DNA of 64,000 bases, from the NCBI GenBank assembly GCA_002400415.1, contig DGQP01000004.1:124001-188000 (forward strand). The letters are read 5' to 3'. Below the pieces are notes generated by a model. That model made no database searches, was not told the origin of the DNA, and saw nothing but the letters and a program-made list of their open reading frames with translations. Shown piece by piece: positions 26,290 to 35,199 of the stretch (positions are counted from its first letter, which is position 1; each line of letters starts with the position of its first letter). The DNA is from Chitinophagaceae bacterium UBA4411 (lineage in GTDB: Bacteria > Bacteroidota > Bacteroidia > Chitinophagales > Chitinophagaceae). The translations under genes were made by a program, and so were the position numbers.

Positions 26290-27333
26290 TTATTCCTCTG
26301 TAGCCGCCGGAGATTTTACGTCCTCTTCCTTAGCGGTGAATTCATTGATATAAATATTGAAGAGCACGACGAGGTAACTGAGTAACAGCGGTCCGAAGAT
26401 GAGGCCGATAAAACCAAACAGACCTAATCCCACAATAACGCCAAGTACTGTAATCACAGGATGCACATCGCCCATTTTTTTCAACAAAGTCATCCGGGCC
26501 AGGTAGTCCACGTTGCCTGTTATCAGCATGCTGTAAATTAAAAGCCCGGTGGCATTCCAGTTATCACCACTGGCATAGATATATAACACAAGCGGCACCC
26601 AAACCACCATAGTACCGATAACAGGGAAGAAAGCGAATACAGCAGTAACAAAACCCCAGAGCAGGAACTCATCAACTCCAAATATCCAGTAGCCCAGCAA
26701 ACCGGTTAACCCCTGTATCATTGAAATAAGGGGAATGCCCAGTGCATTGGCTTTTACAAGGCGTTTTGTTTCTGCCGCCAGTAAATTGATGTTCTCCTGC
26801 TTCAGCGGAATAAAACGGGTTAATGATTTTTCCATCTCCCGCCCGTGATACAGCATATAGTAAAGCATAAACAGCGTAATAATAAGATTGGTGACCAGGT
26901 TGGCAGTGCTGTTGATGATCGTTGGAATAAATTCTGACAGTTTATTCAATGAATTGGATAAAGACTGTTCGGAAATAAATGTGAAGCCGGCCTTTTGCTG
27001 CACACTGAGTATGGATTCTCTGGCCGCAGCGATCATGGCAGAAGGGTCGTTCAGGAAAACATTGATCTTGGGGCTGATCAATGTAACCGTAAGAAATATG
27101 GGCAAACCGAGCAGCAGCAGGTAGTATAAGATAAACAGGCCGGCAGCCCTTCCTTTTTTCCATTTCCGGTTATAGACCATCTGGAAATATTTAGCCCGGC
27201 TGAGGATATACAGTGTGAGTGCACCCAGCAAACCCGGCAGGAAAATATATAGTTCCCGTATAACGAGAATTGCAATAACAATAATGAGGACAAGGACGAG
27301 TACCTGCCGGATTCTTTCATTAAAACGGTCCAT
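26290..27333 (-). CDS. AI-2E/PerM family transporter
   Basis: A 347-residue inner membrane protein of the AI-2E family (PerM, TqsA, YdiK type). It has about eight hydrophobic segments: two pairs near the N-terminus (10-45, 65-90), a central soluble region (100-150) and a C-terminal group (155-320), with the typical LTGLLGYWIFGVDEFLLWG near 215-233 and GLFGFIGLIFGPLLLSYLV near 300-318. Members export quorum-sensing AI-2, or sodium and other ions; the substrate here is unknown. The gene is the last of a four-gene minus-strand cluster that starts with ytxH. Confidence 0.88.
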   Translation of the reverse strand: MDRFNERIRQVLVLVLIIVIAILVIRELYIFLPGLLGALTLYILSRAKYFQMVYNRKWKKGRAAGLFILYYLLLLGLPIFLTVTLISPKINVFLNDPSAMIAAARESILSVQQKAGFTFISEQSLSNSLNKLSEFIPTIINSTANLVTNLIITLFMLYYMLYHGREMEKSLTRFIPLKQENINLLAAETKRLVKANALGIPLISMIQGLTGLLGYWIFGVDEFLLWGFVTAVFAFFPVIGTMVVWVPLVLYIYASGDNWNATGLLIYSMLITGNVDYLARMTLLKKMGDVHPVITVLGVIVGLGLFGFIGLIFGPLLLSYLVVLFNIYINEFTAKEEDVKSPAATEE

Positions 27334-27381
27334 AGTGGCTGGGTTGATGGTGCTGTCGCTGTTGATAAAACAGGACCTGTA

Positions 27382-27768
27382 TTAATTTTCTGTTTTCTCT
27401 TTCCCGTTCCTGCTGAAAAAAGAAAATAGTTTTTGCGTCAATTCATTTTGATGCCGGGCTATAAAATGCGAAGAATAATTTTTAAGTAAGACAGGTACCA
27501 GTAAACGGGTCGCCCACCCGGCCCGGCCCAGGATACCTTTTTTTACCAGCAGGTCAATCGTAGTATTGGCGATGCCATTGATCAGCGGGTTACTGCCGTC
27601 CGTAGTGGTTAGTTTGCCCAGCATTGTAACGGCACTAATAGCTGGTTTTAACTCGGCTTTGAGTTCCTGCAGGTCGTACTTCAGCAGTTCTTTTTGTGCA
27701 GCCAGCAAAAGCTCCATTCTTTGTTTTTCTGCGAGCAGTTCGTTGTAGGATCGAATTGACTTACTCAT
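27382..27768 (-). CDS. conserved protein, function unknown
   Basis: A 128-residue protein beginning MSKSIRSYNELLAEKQRMEL, with a coiled-coil-like N-terminal helix (about residues 5-45, rich in Glu, Lys, Leu) and a weakly hydrophobic, basic C-terminal half (RLLVPVLLKNYSSHFIARHQ). I do not recognise a family. The ATG at 27766-27768 overlaps the stop of the upstream holin-like gene by eight bases, so the two are probably coupled. The cluster suggests a membrane-related role. A TTG start at 27804 is a poorer choice. Confidence 0.72.
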   Translation of the reverse strand: MSKSIRSYNELLAEKQRMELLLAAQKELLKYDLQELKAELKPAISAVTMLGKLTTTDGSNPLINGIANTTIDLLVKKGILGRAGWATRLLVPVLLKNYSSHFIARHQNELTQKLFSFFSRNGKEKTEN

Positions 27769-28108
27769 ATATTTTACGGATGATAAGATTTCTGAAATAG
27801 GCAAAGAATATTTTCTTCCTGAACAACAAAATGAAAGCGATCAGTAGCAGGTAAAACGCGGCTACCAGCAGGAACCCTCCTGTACGGCTGTTCACAACAT
27901 CGCCCAGCCACCAGCCCAAACCAAAACCGGCAAAGAATAATACAAAAAGGCTGAGTGTGCAGATAACGACCATGGAAACAGCGGCAGAAGCAATATCAGT
28001 TCCTTTCTGCGTTACATTCAATAAAGTAACCTTAAAGAAGGTCTCAGCATAGTCACCAAAATGATCGGTAAGGTCTGCTGTCTTTTGTTTCAGGTCATCG
28101 ATTTCCAT
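27761..28108 (-). CDS. holin-superfamily membrane protein
   Basis: A 115-residue membrane protein: an amphipathic N-terminus (residues 1-35), then two transmembrane helices at about 44-68 and 76-96, and a short basic tail. This plan is that of the Phage_holin_3_6 type (Pfam-style, also called Hol_Actinobacteria-like) proteins that are chromosomal and not phage-borne in many Bacteroidota. There is no endolysin or other phage gene nearby. The order ytxH, this gene, coiled-coil protein, AI-2E transporter suggests a stress- or envelope-related cluster. Confidence 0.75.
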   Translation of the reverse strand: MEIDDLKQKTADLTDHFGDYAETFFKVTLLNVTQKGTDIASAAVSMVVICTLSLFVLFFAGFGLGWWLGDVVNSRTGGFLLVAAFYLLLIAFILLFRKKIFFAYFRNLIIRKIYE

Positions 28109-28133
28109 AATAAAGCATTTGGTGGATAGAAAT

Positions 28134-28161
28134 AATAAGCAGGCCGTGCAGCCTGCTTATT
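28134..28161 (-). terminator. hairpin between ytxH-like and holin-like genes
   Basis: Arms AATAAGCAGGC (28134-28144) and GCCTGCTTATT (28151-28161) are exact reverse complements around a six-base loop. On the minus strand a TTATTATTT stretch follows, so it may terminate or attenuate transcription downstream of the ytxH-like gene, ten bases after its stop. Confidence 0.65.
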
Positions 28162-28170
28162 GAAATTGGA

Positions 28171-28428
28171 TCAGCCAAGGCTTTCTTTCAGTTTATTGAC
28201 TTTTTCTTCAACAGCTGCTTTGGCATTGCGGCCTTTATCTTTCAGGTCTTCCATTTCTTCCTGGCCTTTTACAAAAAGGTTACTCAGGTTGTCGGCCCAG
28301 TCGCCCGCTGTTTTTTTTAGCTTTTTCCGCATGTCTTTGCCTTTCTCTGGGGCTATTAATAAACCGACCAGCACACCGGCTGCCGCTGCTCCCACGAGGC
28401 CTAATGCGATCTTTGTTTTTGTAGTCAT
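28171..28428 (-). CDS. YtxH domain protein
   Basis: An 85-residue protein with an N-terminal glycine/alanine-rich transmembrane helix (about residues 7-25, LGLVGAAAAGVLVGLLIAP) followed by EKGKDMRKKLKK and an amphipathic helix of charged residues. This is the standard plan of YtxH-domain proteins (general stress protein of Bacillus and relatives). Role unknown; many are induced by stress. It is the first gene of the cluster that ends with the AI-2E transporter. Confidence 0.88.
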   Translation of the reverse strand: MTTKTKIALGLVGAAAAGVLVGLLIAPEKGKDMRKKLKKTAGDWADNLSNLFVKGQEEMEDLKDKGRNAKAAVEEKVNKLKESLG

Positions 28429-28621
28429 AAAATTGTCTTTATATGTGAATGAATAAGATTTATTCTGACCTTATGTAAAAACCGTACCAAATAAAATAAT
28501 ACTTCATTAGTGTATTATTAAAAGGAAATTAAAGGAGCACAAATGCCGGGTATTTACAGGCATAAAAAAAATAAGGGTAAGTCAGCCTTAATTTTTATCT
28601 TTCGCTATCATTCAATAGCTT

Positions 28622-31063
28622 ATGCGCATAGTACCTTTTATTATATCAGCCGTTATTACCGGCAGTCTTGTGTATGTACTGAATAATAAGATCGGGAAAA
28701 ACCCGCCTATCGGAAAATTTGTAAGCCCCCAGCATGGCTTTTGGCAAAATGCAGAGCCAGCCGACCAGGATTTTTCAGCAGATCTGAAGTTTAATGATTT
28801 AAAAGGCAAGGCTGAAGTTTATATAGACGACAGGCTCGTTCCCCATGTGTTTGCAGAGAATGATGAAGACCTGTATTTCATCCAGGGCTACCTGCATGCA
28901 AAGTTCCGTTTGTTCCAGATGGACCTCCAGACCAAAGCTGCTGAAGGCAGGGCCAGTGAAATTGCCGGGGAGAAAGCAATCGACTATGATAAAACAAAGA
29001 GAAGGCTGGGGATGAAATTTGCAGCAGAGAATGCGTTGAAAGAAATGGAAAAAGATCCGGTGAGTAAAGCCGCTTTTACAGCGTACACAAACGGTGTAAA
29101 CGCTTATATCGGGACATTGACAGAAAGCACATTACCACTCGAATACAAATTACTTGACCTGCAGCCTGAGAAATGGACCAATCTTCGTTCTGCCTTGTTG
29201 TTAAAAATGATGGCGGAGATGTTAGCATCCGGCACAGAAAGCGACCTGGCGAATACCAATGCCAAATCCATTTTTACAGAAGCACAATTAAAAATGCTGT
29301 ACCCGCAGGTGCCGGATTCCTTAGCGCCAATTGTTCCCAAAGGAACTGTTTTCCCCGCACCGGCAATCGTTCCGGTCCCACCTTCCGGCAGCGATTCCCT
29401 TTACCTGAAGAATACAGACCCGGTGGTAACCAAACCGGTTGAAATGCCGGATAAGAATAATGGCAGTAATAACTGGGTGGTGGCCGGCAGCAAAACTAAA
29501 AGTGGCGCACCGATCTTATGTAATGATCCCCACCTGGAATTATCATTACCATCTATCTGGTACGAGATACAATTGCAAACACCTGATTGTAATACCTATG
29601 GCGTTTCATTGCCGGGTACTCCTTTTGTGATCATTGGATTTAATGACAGTATTGCCTGGGGTGTAACCAATGCACAGCGGGATGTAAAGGATTATTATGA
29701 AATAAAATTCAAAGACAATTCTAAAAAAGAATACTGGTTCAATGGCGCCTGGCAAAATACCAGCCAGCGTATTGAAGCGATCAAAGTAAGAGGAGGGGCT
29801 ACTGTATATGATACTGTGGCCTATACAATTTTCGGACCGGTGATGTATGATGAAAGTTTTTCCACTGACTTTTCCAAAAGCAGGAACCTGGCTGTACGCT
29901 GGGTGGCGCATGACCCGAGTAATGAAGGGATGACTTTCTATAAGCTGAACCGGGCCAGGAACTATACAGAATATGAAGAAGCGATAAAAGCATTTGATTG
30001 CCCGGGCCAGAATTTTGTGTTTGCATCCAAAACTGGTGATATAGCCATCTGGCAGCAGGGTAAATTCCCGGCCCGCTGGGAAAGACAGGGTCTATATGTT
30101 ATGCCGGGCGAAGACAGCAGCTATACCTGGCAGGGTTTCATACCACAAGGGGAGAACCCGCATGCTTTGAATCCTGAGCGTGGATTCCTGGAAAGTGCAA
30201 ATCAGCGTCCTGCTGATTCAACCTATCCCTATTTTATTCCCGGAAGTTATATCACACCAAGAGGTATAACCATCGAAAATAAACTGGCGGCAATGAATGG
30301 CATCACACCGGATGATATGAAAAAGCTCCAGTATGATTATTTCAACACGCTGGCAGAGGATGCATTGCCCATCCTGCTTAAATATGTGCGGGAAGCTGAT
30401 CTGACACCGGATTCCAAAAAATACCTGGCCATAGTAAGAAGCTGGGATTTGTATGCTGCACCAGATTCAAAGGGGCAAACTATTTATCAATGCTGGTGGG
30501 ACAGTACCGAAGCAGCGATCTGGAAAGATGAGATAACAAAAGTGACACCACAGGCGCCCTGGCCGGAAGAACAGACCACGATGGAACTGCTGAAAAAGGA
30601 CTCAGCACTTTCATTTATTGATAATATCAATACTCCTGAAAAAGAAACACTATTTGATATCGTAACCACAGCCCTGAATATGGCTGCCGTCAATCTTGCC
30701 GAAAAAGAAGCAGCCGGAAAATTAGAATGGGCGAAATTTAAAAACCCTTCTATTTATCATTTGCTGAAAGACGCATTACTTCCATTTGCAAGGAGAGGAT
30801 TACAGGTGGGCGGGAATGGTAATATCATCAATGCGGTCACCCATAGTCATGGCCCCAGCTGGCGCATGATTGTTCATATGACAACACCCACCGAAGCCTA
30901 TGGAGTATACCCGGCCGGGCAAAGCGGGAACCCCGGCAGTAAGTATTACGATAGTTTTGTGGACACCTGGGCTGAAGGGAAATACTATCCCCTGTGGTTT
31001 ATGCGGGAAGGTGATAAAACAGATAAAAAGGTGAAATGGGTCATGAAATTTTCTAAAGGATAA
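28622..31063 (+). CDS. penicillin acylase family protein
   Basis: An 813-residue Ntn-hydrolase precursor. An N-terminal membrane anchor or signal (about residues 4-22) precedes the alpha chain; the linker ends at G281 and the beta chain begins with S282 in GSNNWVVAGSKTKSGAPIL, the autoprocessing Ser nucleophile of the family. NDPHLELSLPSIWYEIQL and GFNDSIAWGVTNAQRDVKD follow as expected. The Asn equivalent near the end and the length match. Family members cut amide bonds such as penicillin G or acyl-homoserine lactones; the substrate here is not known. The start ATG at 28622 follows a TATCTTTC at 28597 that is near the -7 consensus. Confidence 0.9.
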   Translation: MRIVPFIISAVITGSLVYVLNNKIGKNPPIGKFVSPQHGFWQNAEPADQDFSADLKFNDLKGKAEVYIDDRLVPHVFAENDEDLYFIQGYLHAKFRLFQMDLQTKAAEGRASEIAGEKAIDYDKTKRRLGMKFAAENALKEMEKDPVSKAAFTAYTNGVNAYIGTLTESTLPLEYKLLDLQPEKWTNLRSALLLKMMAEMLASGTESDLANTNAKSIFTEAQLKMLYPQVPDSLAPIVPKGTVFPAPAIVPVPPSGSDSLYLKNTDPVVTKPVEMPDKNNGSNNWVVAGSKTKSGAPILCNDPHLELSLPSIWYEIQLQTPDCNTYGVSLPGTPFVIIGFNDSIAWGVTNAQRDVKDYYEIKFKDNSKKEYWFNGAWQNTSQRIEAIKVRGGATVYDTVAYTIFGPVMYDESFSTDFSKSRNLAVRWVAHDPSNEGMTFYKLNRARNYTEYEEAIKAFDCPGQNFVFASKTGDIAIWQQGKFPARWERQGLYVMPGEDSSYTWQGFIPQGENPHALNPERGFLESANQRPADSTYPYFIPGSYITPRGITIENKLAAMNGITPDDMKKLQYDYFNTLAEDALPILLKYVREADLTPDSKKYLAIVRSWDLYAAPDSKGQTIYQCWWDSTEAAIWKDEITKVTPQAPWPEEQTTMELLKKDSALSFIDNINTPEKETLFDIVTTALNMAAVNLAEKEAAGKLEWAKFKNPSIYHLLKDALLPFARRGLQVGGNGNIINAVTHSHGPSWRMIVHMTTPTEAYGVYPAGQSGNPGSKYYDSFVDTWAEGKYYPLWFMREGDKTDKKVKWVMKFSKG

Positions 31064-31097
31064 TTAAGCAATCCATCAATTTAATTAATCAAGAGGT

Positions 31098-31454
31098 ATG
31101 AAATTTTTAGTTGCCATCTTATTAACAGCATTACTGGCTTTTGTGAGTGGTTTATATTTTCCCTGGTGGAGTATAGCCGTGGCTGCGTTCCTTATTGCTG
31201 TCCTGGTACACCAGAAAGCAGTGAAAGCATTTTTTGCAGGATTCTCAGGTGTTTTCCTGCTGTGGGCAGGGCTGGCCTGGTGGATTGATATGAAGAATGA
31301 AGGATATCTTTCCCAAAAAGTGGCTTCATTACTTCCGCTGGGAGGAAACACAATCCTCCTGATCTTACTGACTGCACTCATTGGTGCACTCGTAGCGGGA
31401 TTCGGGGCTATGACCGGTAGTTTTCTCCGCTCTTCCAACAAACGGTCTTCCTGA
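31098..31454 (+). CDS. small membrane protein, three spans
   Basis: A 118-residue membrane protein with hydrophobic segments at about residues 2-18, 22-40, 45-62 and 82-104. The last 10 residues are Ser/Asn/Lys-rich. I do not recognise a family. It lies 34 bases after the penicillin acylase gene and just before the DUF5686 gene, so it may be part of the same unit. The ATG at 31098 has AGAGGT upstream, an unusually good ribosome-binding site for this genome. Confidence 0.68.
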   Translation: MKFLVAILLTALLAFVSGLYFPWWSIAVAAFLIAVLVHQKAVKAFFAGFSGVFLLWAGLAWWIDMKNEGYLSQKVASLLPLGGNTILLILLTALIGALVAGFGAMTGSFLRSSNKRSS

Positions 31455-31519
31455 AAATAGTGCAGTCCGGAAAAACTTATTATCTTATCAACTATTCATT
31501 CCCGCAGTTAACGGAAACT

Positions 31520-34000
31520 ATGCAGAAGATACTGGTAAGTTTTTTCTTTTTCCTGGTCAGCTTCGCTTCTTTTTCTCAAAAGGTCACCGGCTTGATCACA
31601 GACCCTGACGGCAAGCCGATCCCTTATGCATCTGTTTTTATCAAGGGTACATCCAGGGGCACCAACGCCAACAGTGAAGGCAAATACTTTTTGGAACTGG
31701 AGCCGGGCCAATATACACTGGTCTGCCAGCATGTGAACTTTAAAAAGGAAGAAAAGATACTTGTTTGCGGAACAGCAGATATTGAACTAAACTTCAAACT
31801 GAGCCAACTGGAAGTGACCCTGGGTGAAGTGATCATTAAAAGCGGTGAAGACCCTGCTTACGAAATCATCCGCAATACGATTAAAAAAAGAACTTTTTAC
31901 CAGGAGCAGCTGAATAAATTTCAATGCCAGGTATACAGCAAGGGGCAATTACGGGTGCGCAATTATCCCAAACGTTTTTTTGGCAAGAAAGTGGATTTTG
32001 AAGACGGGGATACCAGCAAGCAAAAAATGCTGTACCTCTCTGAAACCATTTCAAAATACTCGGTGAATAAGCCTGCCAGAGAAAAGGTTGAAGTGATCTC
32101 TTCAAAAGTAAGCGGGCAGAGTGACGGATACGGGCTGAGTGCCCCCCAGTTCTTTTCATTTTATGATAACAATATTTTTATCGGTAATAATCTTAATCCC
32201 CGCGGGTTTATTTCGCCTGTTGCTGAAAATGCACTGAACTTTTACCGCTACAAATTTGAAGGTACTTTTTATGAAGACGGGAGGGAGGTAAGCAGGATAA
32301 AGGTTACCCCCCGCCGTAAATTTGAGCCGCTATTCAGTGGTATCATTAATATTGTGGAAGATGAATGGCGGATTCATTCTGTACAGCTGTTGCTGACGAA
32401 GGAATCGCAGATGGAACTGATCGACACCCTGCAGGTGGAACAACTATACCGTCCCGTAAATAAAGATGTATGGGGCATCGGCAGCCAGGTTATTTATCCG
32501 GCAGCTAAAATATTCGGGTTTGATGTGTATGGCAGTTTTGTGAATATTTATTCTGATTTTATTATTGATCCGGATTTTGATAAAAGATATTTCAACAGCA
32601 CAGTTCTTAAATATACCGACAGTTCCAATAAAAAAACGGCGGATTACTGGGAAGAGGCAAGGCCCATTCCCTTACAGGCTGATGAGGTATTTGACTACAG
32701 GAGAAAGGACAGCCTGGAACAGTTGCGCAGGGACCCGGGTTATCTTGACTCGCTGGAAAGAATCAGGAACAAGCTGAACATTCTGGGGGCACTTTTTTTT
32801 GAACAAACATTTCTTGCAGAAAGTAAAAGAACTTCTTTCAGTTTCCGGCCCCTGACCGAACAGGTTAGTTTCAATCCCGCGGAAGGATGGGTGATCAATA
32901 CAGGCGCTACCTGGACCAAACGGCTCGACAGCAATGCCTACAGCAGGAGGAGTATTTCTGTGGCGCCGAATCTCCGGTACGGGTTTACCAATAAGCACTT
33001 CAATGCACATCTTACCGTTACATACAATTTTGGAAAGAAGAATGCTTCTGCACTGAGTTTTTCAGGAGGCAAAAGAATCTTCCAGTTCAATAACTACAGC
33101 CCTATCGGCCCGAGGGGAAATTCACTGTCCTGCCTGCTGGGAGAGAACAACCGGATGAAGACCTACGAGGCCATTTATTTCCGCGGCAGTTACAATGAAG
33201 GTATCGGTAATGGTTTTGCCTGGACCGTTGCATTCCAATACCAGGACAGGATGCCATTGGAAAACAAAACGGATTATACCTGGCGGGATCGTAAGAATGT
33301 AGAATACACTCCTAACTATCCCAATGAACTGGTATCGCAAAACATCACCCGGCACCAGGTGTTTTTAGCATTGGCAAGACTGACCTGGCAACCCGGCACC
33401 CGTTATATTGAACTACCGGACCGGAAGATCAATATCGGTTCAAAATATCCCGTGTTTACACTGCAATACATCCGCAGTATTGATAAATTCCTGGGCAGTG
33501 ATGCTGATTTCAGCAAATGGGCTTTCCGCATCAAAGATGATATTAACTTCAAACTGGCGGGACGTTTCAGCTATCGCCTGGGGATTGGCGGCTTTCTTGA
33601 TTCCAAAAGAATACAGCTGCCCGATTACCAGCATTTCAATGGTAATCTCTCCACCTTTGCTACTGAATTCCTGAACAGTTTCCAGCTATTGCCCTTGTAC
33701 CGGTTCAGTAATATTTCTGATTTTTATTCACTGGCTCATATCGAACATAACTTCAATGGTTTTCTTACCAACAAGATCCCCGGTATCCGGAAACTGAATC
33801 TTTACCTGGTGGTGGGAGCCAATGGCTTCTATATTGACAAGAATACTAACTATTACGAAGCCTTTGCCGGGTTTGATAATATTTTTAAACAGTTCAGGAT
33901 CGATTTTGTACATGGCTTCCTGGATGGCAAAACCTATAAAAGTGCATTCCGTATCGGGTTCCGCCGTTCCCTGCGGCCAAGAGGGGATGACTGGCCATAA
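31520..34000 (+). CDS. DUF5686-type outer membrane protein with carboxypeptidase-like domain
   Basis: An 826-residue exported protein. Signal peptide about residues 1-19; a carboxypeptidase-regulatory-like domain at about 21-95 (GLITDPDGKPIPYASVFIKG); then the long DUF5686 region with a strand-rich, barrel-like end that finishes in YKSAFRIGFRRSLRPRG. DUF5686 proteins are found in Bacteroidota and may act with TonB-like systems at the outer membrane; the function is unknown. The ATG at 31520 is chosen because it starts the signal peptide; the frame is open to 31460. No porin partner lies near. Confidence 0.78.
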   Translation: MQKILVSFFFFLVSFASFSQKVTGLITDPDGKPIPYASVFIKGTSRGTNANSEGKYFLELEPGQYTLVCQHVNFKKEEKILVCGTADIELNFKLSQLEVTLGEVIIKSGEDPAYEIIRNTIKKRTFYQEQLNKFQCQVYSKGQLRVRNYPKRFFGKKVDFEDGDTSKQKMLYLSETISKYSVNKPAREKVEVISSKVSGQSDGYGLSAPQFFSFYDNNIFIGNNLNPRGFISPVAENALNFYRYKFEGTFYEDGREVSRIKVTPRRKFEPLFSGIINIVEDEWRIHSVQLLLTKESQMELIDTLQVEQLYRPVNKDVWGIGSQVIYPAAKIFGFDVYGSFVNIYSDFIIDPDFDKRYFNSTVLKYTDSSNKKTADYWEEARPIPLQADEVFDYRRKDSLEQLRRDPGYLDSLERIRNKLNILGALFFEQTFLAESKRTSFSFRPLTEQVSFNPAEGWVINTGATWTKRLDSNAYSRRSISVAPNLRYGFTNKHFNAHLTVTYNFGKKNASALSFSGGKRIFQFNNYSPIGPRGNSLSCLLGENNRMKTYEAIYFRGSYNEGIGNGFAWTVAFQYQDRMPLENKTDYTWRDRKNVEYTPNYPNELVSQNITRHQVFLALARLTWQPGTRYIELPDRKINIGSKYPVFTLQYIRSIDKFLGSDADFSKWAFRIKDDINFKLAGRFSYRLGIGGFLDSKRIQLPDYQHFNGNLSTFATEFLNSFQLLPLYRFSNISDFYSLAHIEHNFNGFLTNKIPGIRKLNLYLVVGANGFYIDKNTNYYEAFAGFDNIFKQFRIDFVHGFLDGKTYKSAFRIGFRRSLRPRGDDWP

Positions 34001-34146
34001 CGGGGCTCTGCTGCCTATTTTGTGTGGCAGCTGATTAACTCTGCAGGCTCCTTTTCTCTTTTCTTCCCTTAGCGTATCTTTGCCCCGCTTTAAAAATTTT
34101 GCCCAACCTGCAATTGGGTCCGCCACGGCGGATAAAATTTAAACAT

Positions 34147-35196
34147 ATGGCACAATTACATAACCGCATCTCCCGCCGGGAGCTGAAGGAACGTATTCAG
34201 CAGGACCCGACGCCAAGGACAACGATTTCCTTCTACAGTTATTTCAAGATCGCAGAGCCCGCGGTATTCCGTAACCAGTTGTACAAAGACCTGAAAGAAA
34301 TGGGCATGCTCGGCCGTATTTATATTGCCGGTGAAGGAATCAACGCACAGGTGAGTATCCCAACGGCAAATTTTGATACGTTCAGGACTTATTTATACGC
34401 CATCGAACCGCTGAACGGATTACGGTTAAATGTGGCGGTGGATGATGATGGTAAATCATTTTATGTACTGGATATAAAAGTGAGAAAGAATATCGTGGCA
34501 GACGGGATCAGCGATCCTTCCTTTGATATGGCTAACCGGGGTAAGTATGTAGATGCGGAACAATTCAATCAGCTGACCAATGACCCCGACACGGTCGTCA
34601 TTGATATGCGGAATCACTATGAATTTGAAGTGGGCCATTTTGAAAATGCTATTGAAGTGCCAAGTGACACTTTCCGGGAACAACTGCCCATGGCAGTGGA
34701 CATGATGCAGGCGGATAAGGAGAAGAATATCATTATGTATTGTACCGGCGGTATCCGTTGTGAAAAAGCATCTGCTTATATGCTGCACCAGGGATTCAAA
34801 AATGTGTTTCACCTGGAAGGAGGTATCATTCATTACAGCAACCAGGTAAAGGAAAAAGGATTAACCAATAAATTCCACGGAAAAAATTTTGTATTTGATC
34901 AAAGGCTGGGTGAACGTATTACGGATGAGATCATTGCCCGGTGTCATCAATGCGGCCAGCCTGCAGATACCCATGTGAATTGCGTAAACGATGCCTGTCA
35001 TTTGCTGTTTATTCAATGCGATGCCTGTAAAGAAAAATTTGAGAATTGTTGCAGCAAAGAATGCCGGGATTTTATTCATTTGCCGGAAGAGCAACAAAAG
35101 CAACTTCGCTCAGGGATTGATAAAGGGCGTAATGTTTTCAATAAAGCAAAAGCAAGATTAAAACCTTTGCTGAATACATGTGAGGGCGGCAATTAA
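34147..35196 (+). CDS. trhO: tRNA uridine-34 hydroxylase, rhodanese-type
   Basis: A 349-residue protein of the TrhO (YceA) family, which hydroxylates uridine 34 of some tRNAs on the way to modified wobble uridines. A small N-terminal domain (FYSYFKIAEPAVFRNQL, then GEGINAQVS) precedes the rhodanese domain with the active-site loop YCTGGIRCEKAS; C199 is the catalytic Cys and C204 the second. The C-terminal cysteine-rich part (RCHQCGQPADTHVNC, QCDACKEKFENCC) is typical of the long forms. The ATG at 34147 is chosen since its protein start aligns with the family; the frame upstream is open but short. Confidence 0.92.
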   Translation: MAQLHNRISRRELKERIQQDPTPRTTISFYSYFKIAEPAVFRNQLYKDLKEMGMLGRIYIAGEGINAQVSIPTANFDTFRTYLYAIEPLNGLRLNVAVDDDGKSFYVLDIKVRKNIVADGISDPSFDMANRGKYVDAEQFNQLTNDPDTVVIDMRNHYEFEVGHFENAIEVPSDTFREQLPMAVDMMQADKEKNIIMYCTGGIRCEKASAYMLHQGFKNVFHLEGGIIHYSNQVKEKGLTNKFHGKNFVFDQRLGERITDEIIARCHQCGQPADTHVNCVNDACHLLFIQCDACKEKFENCCSKECRDFIHLPEEQQKQLRSGIDKGRNVFNKAKARLKPLLNTCEGGN

Positions 35197-35199
35197 AAA

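Noticed and set aside
27761..28108. Prophage holin
   Set aside because: No other phage gene is near; the family is common as a chromosomal membrane protein in Bacteroidota.
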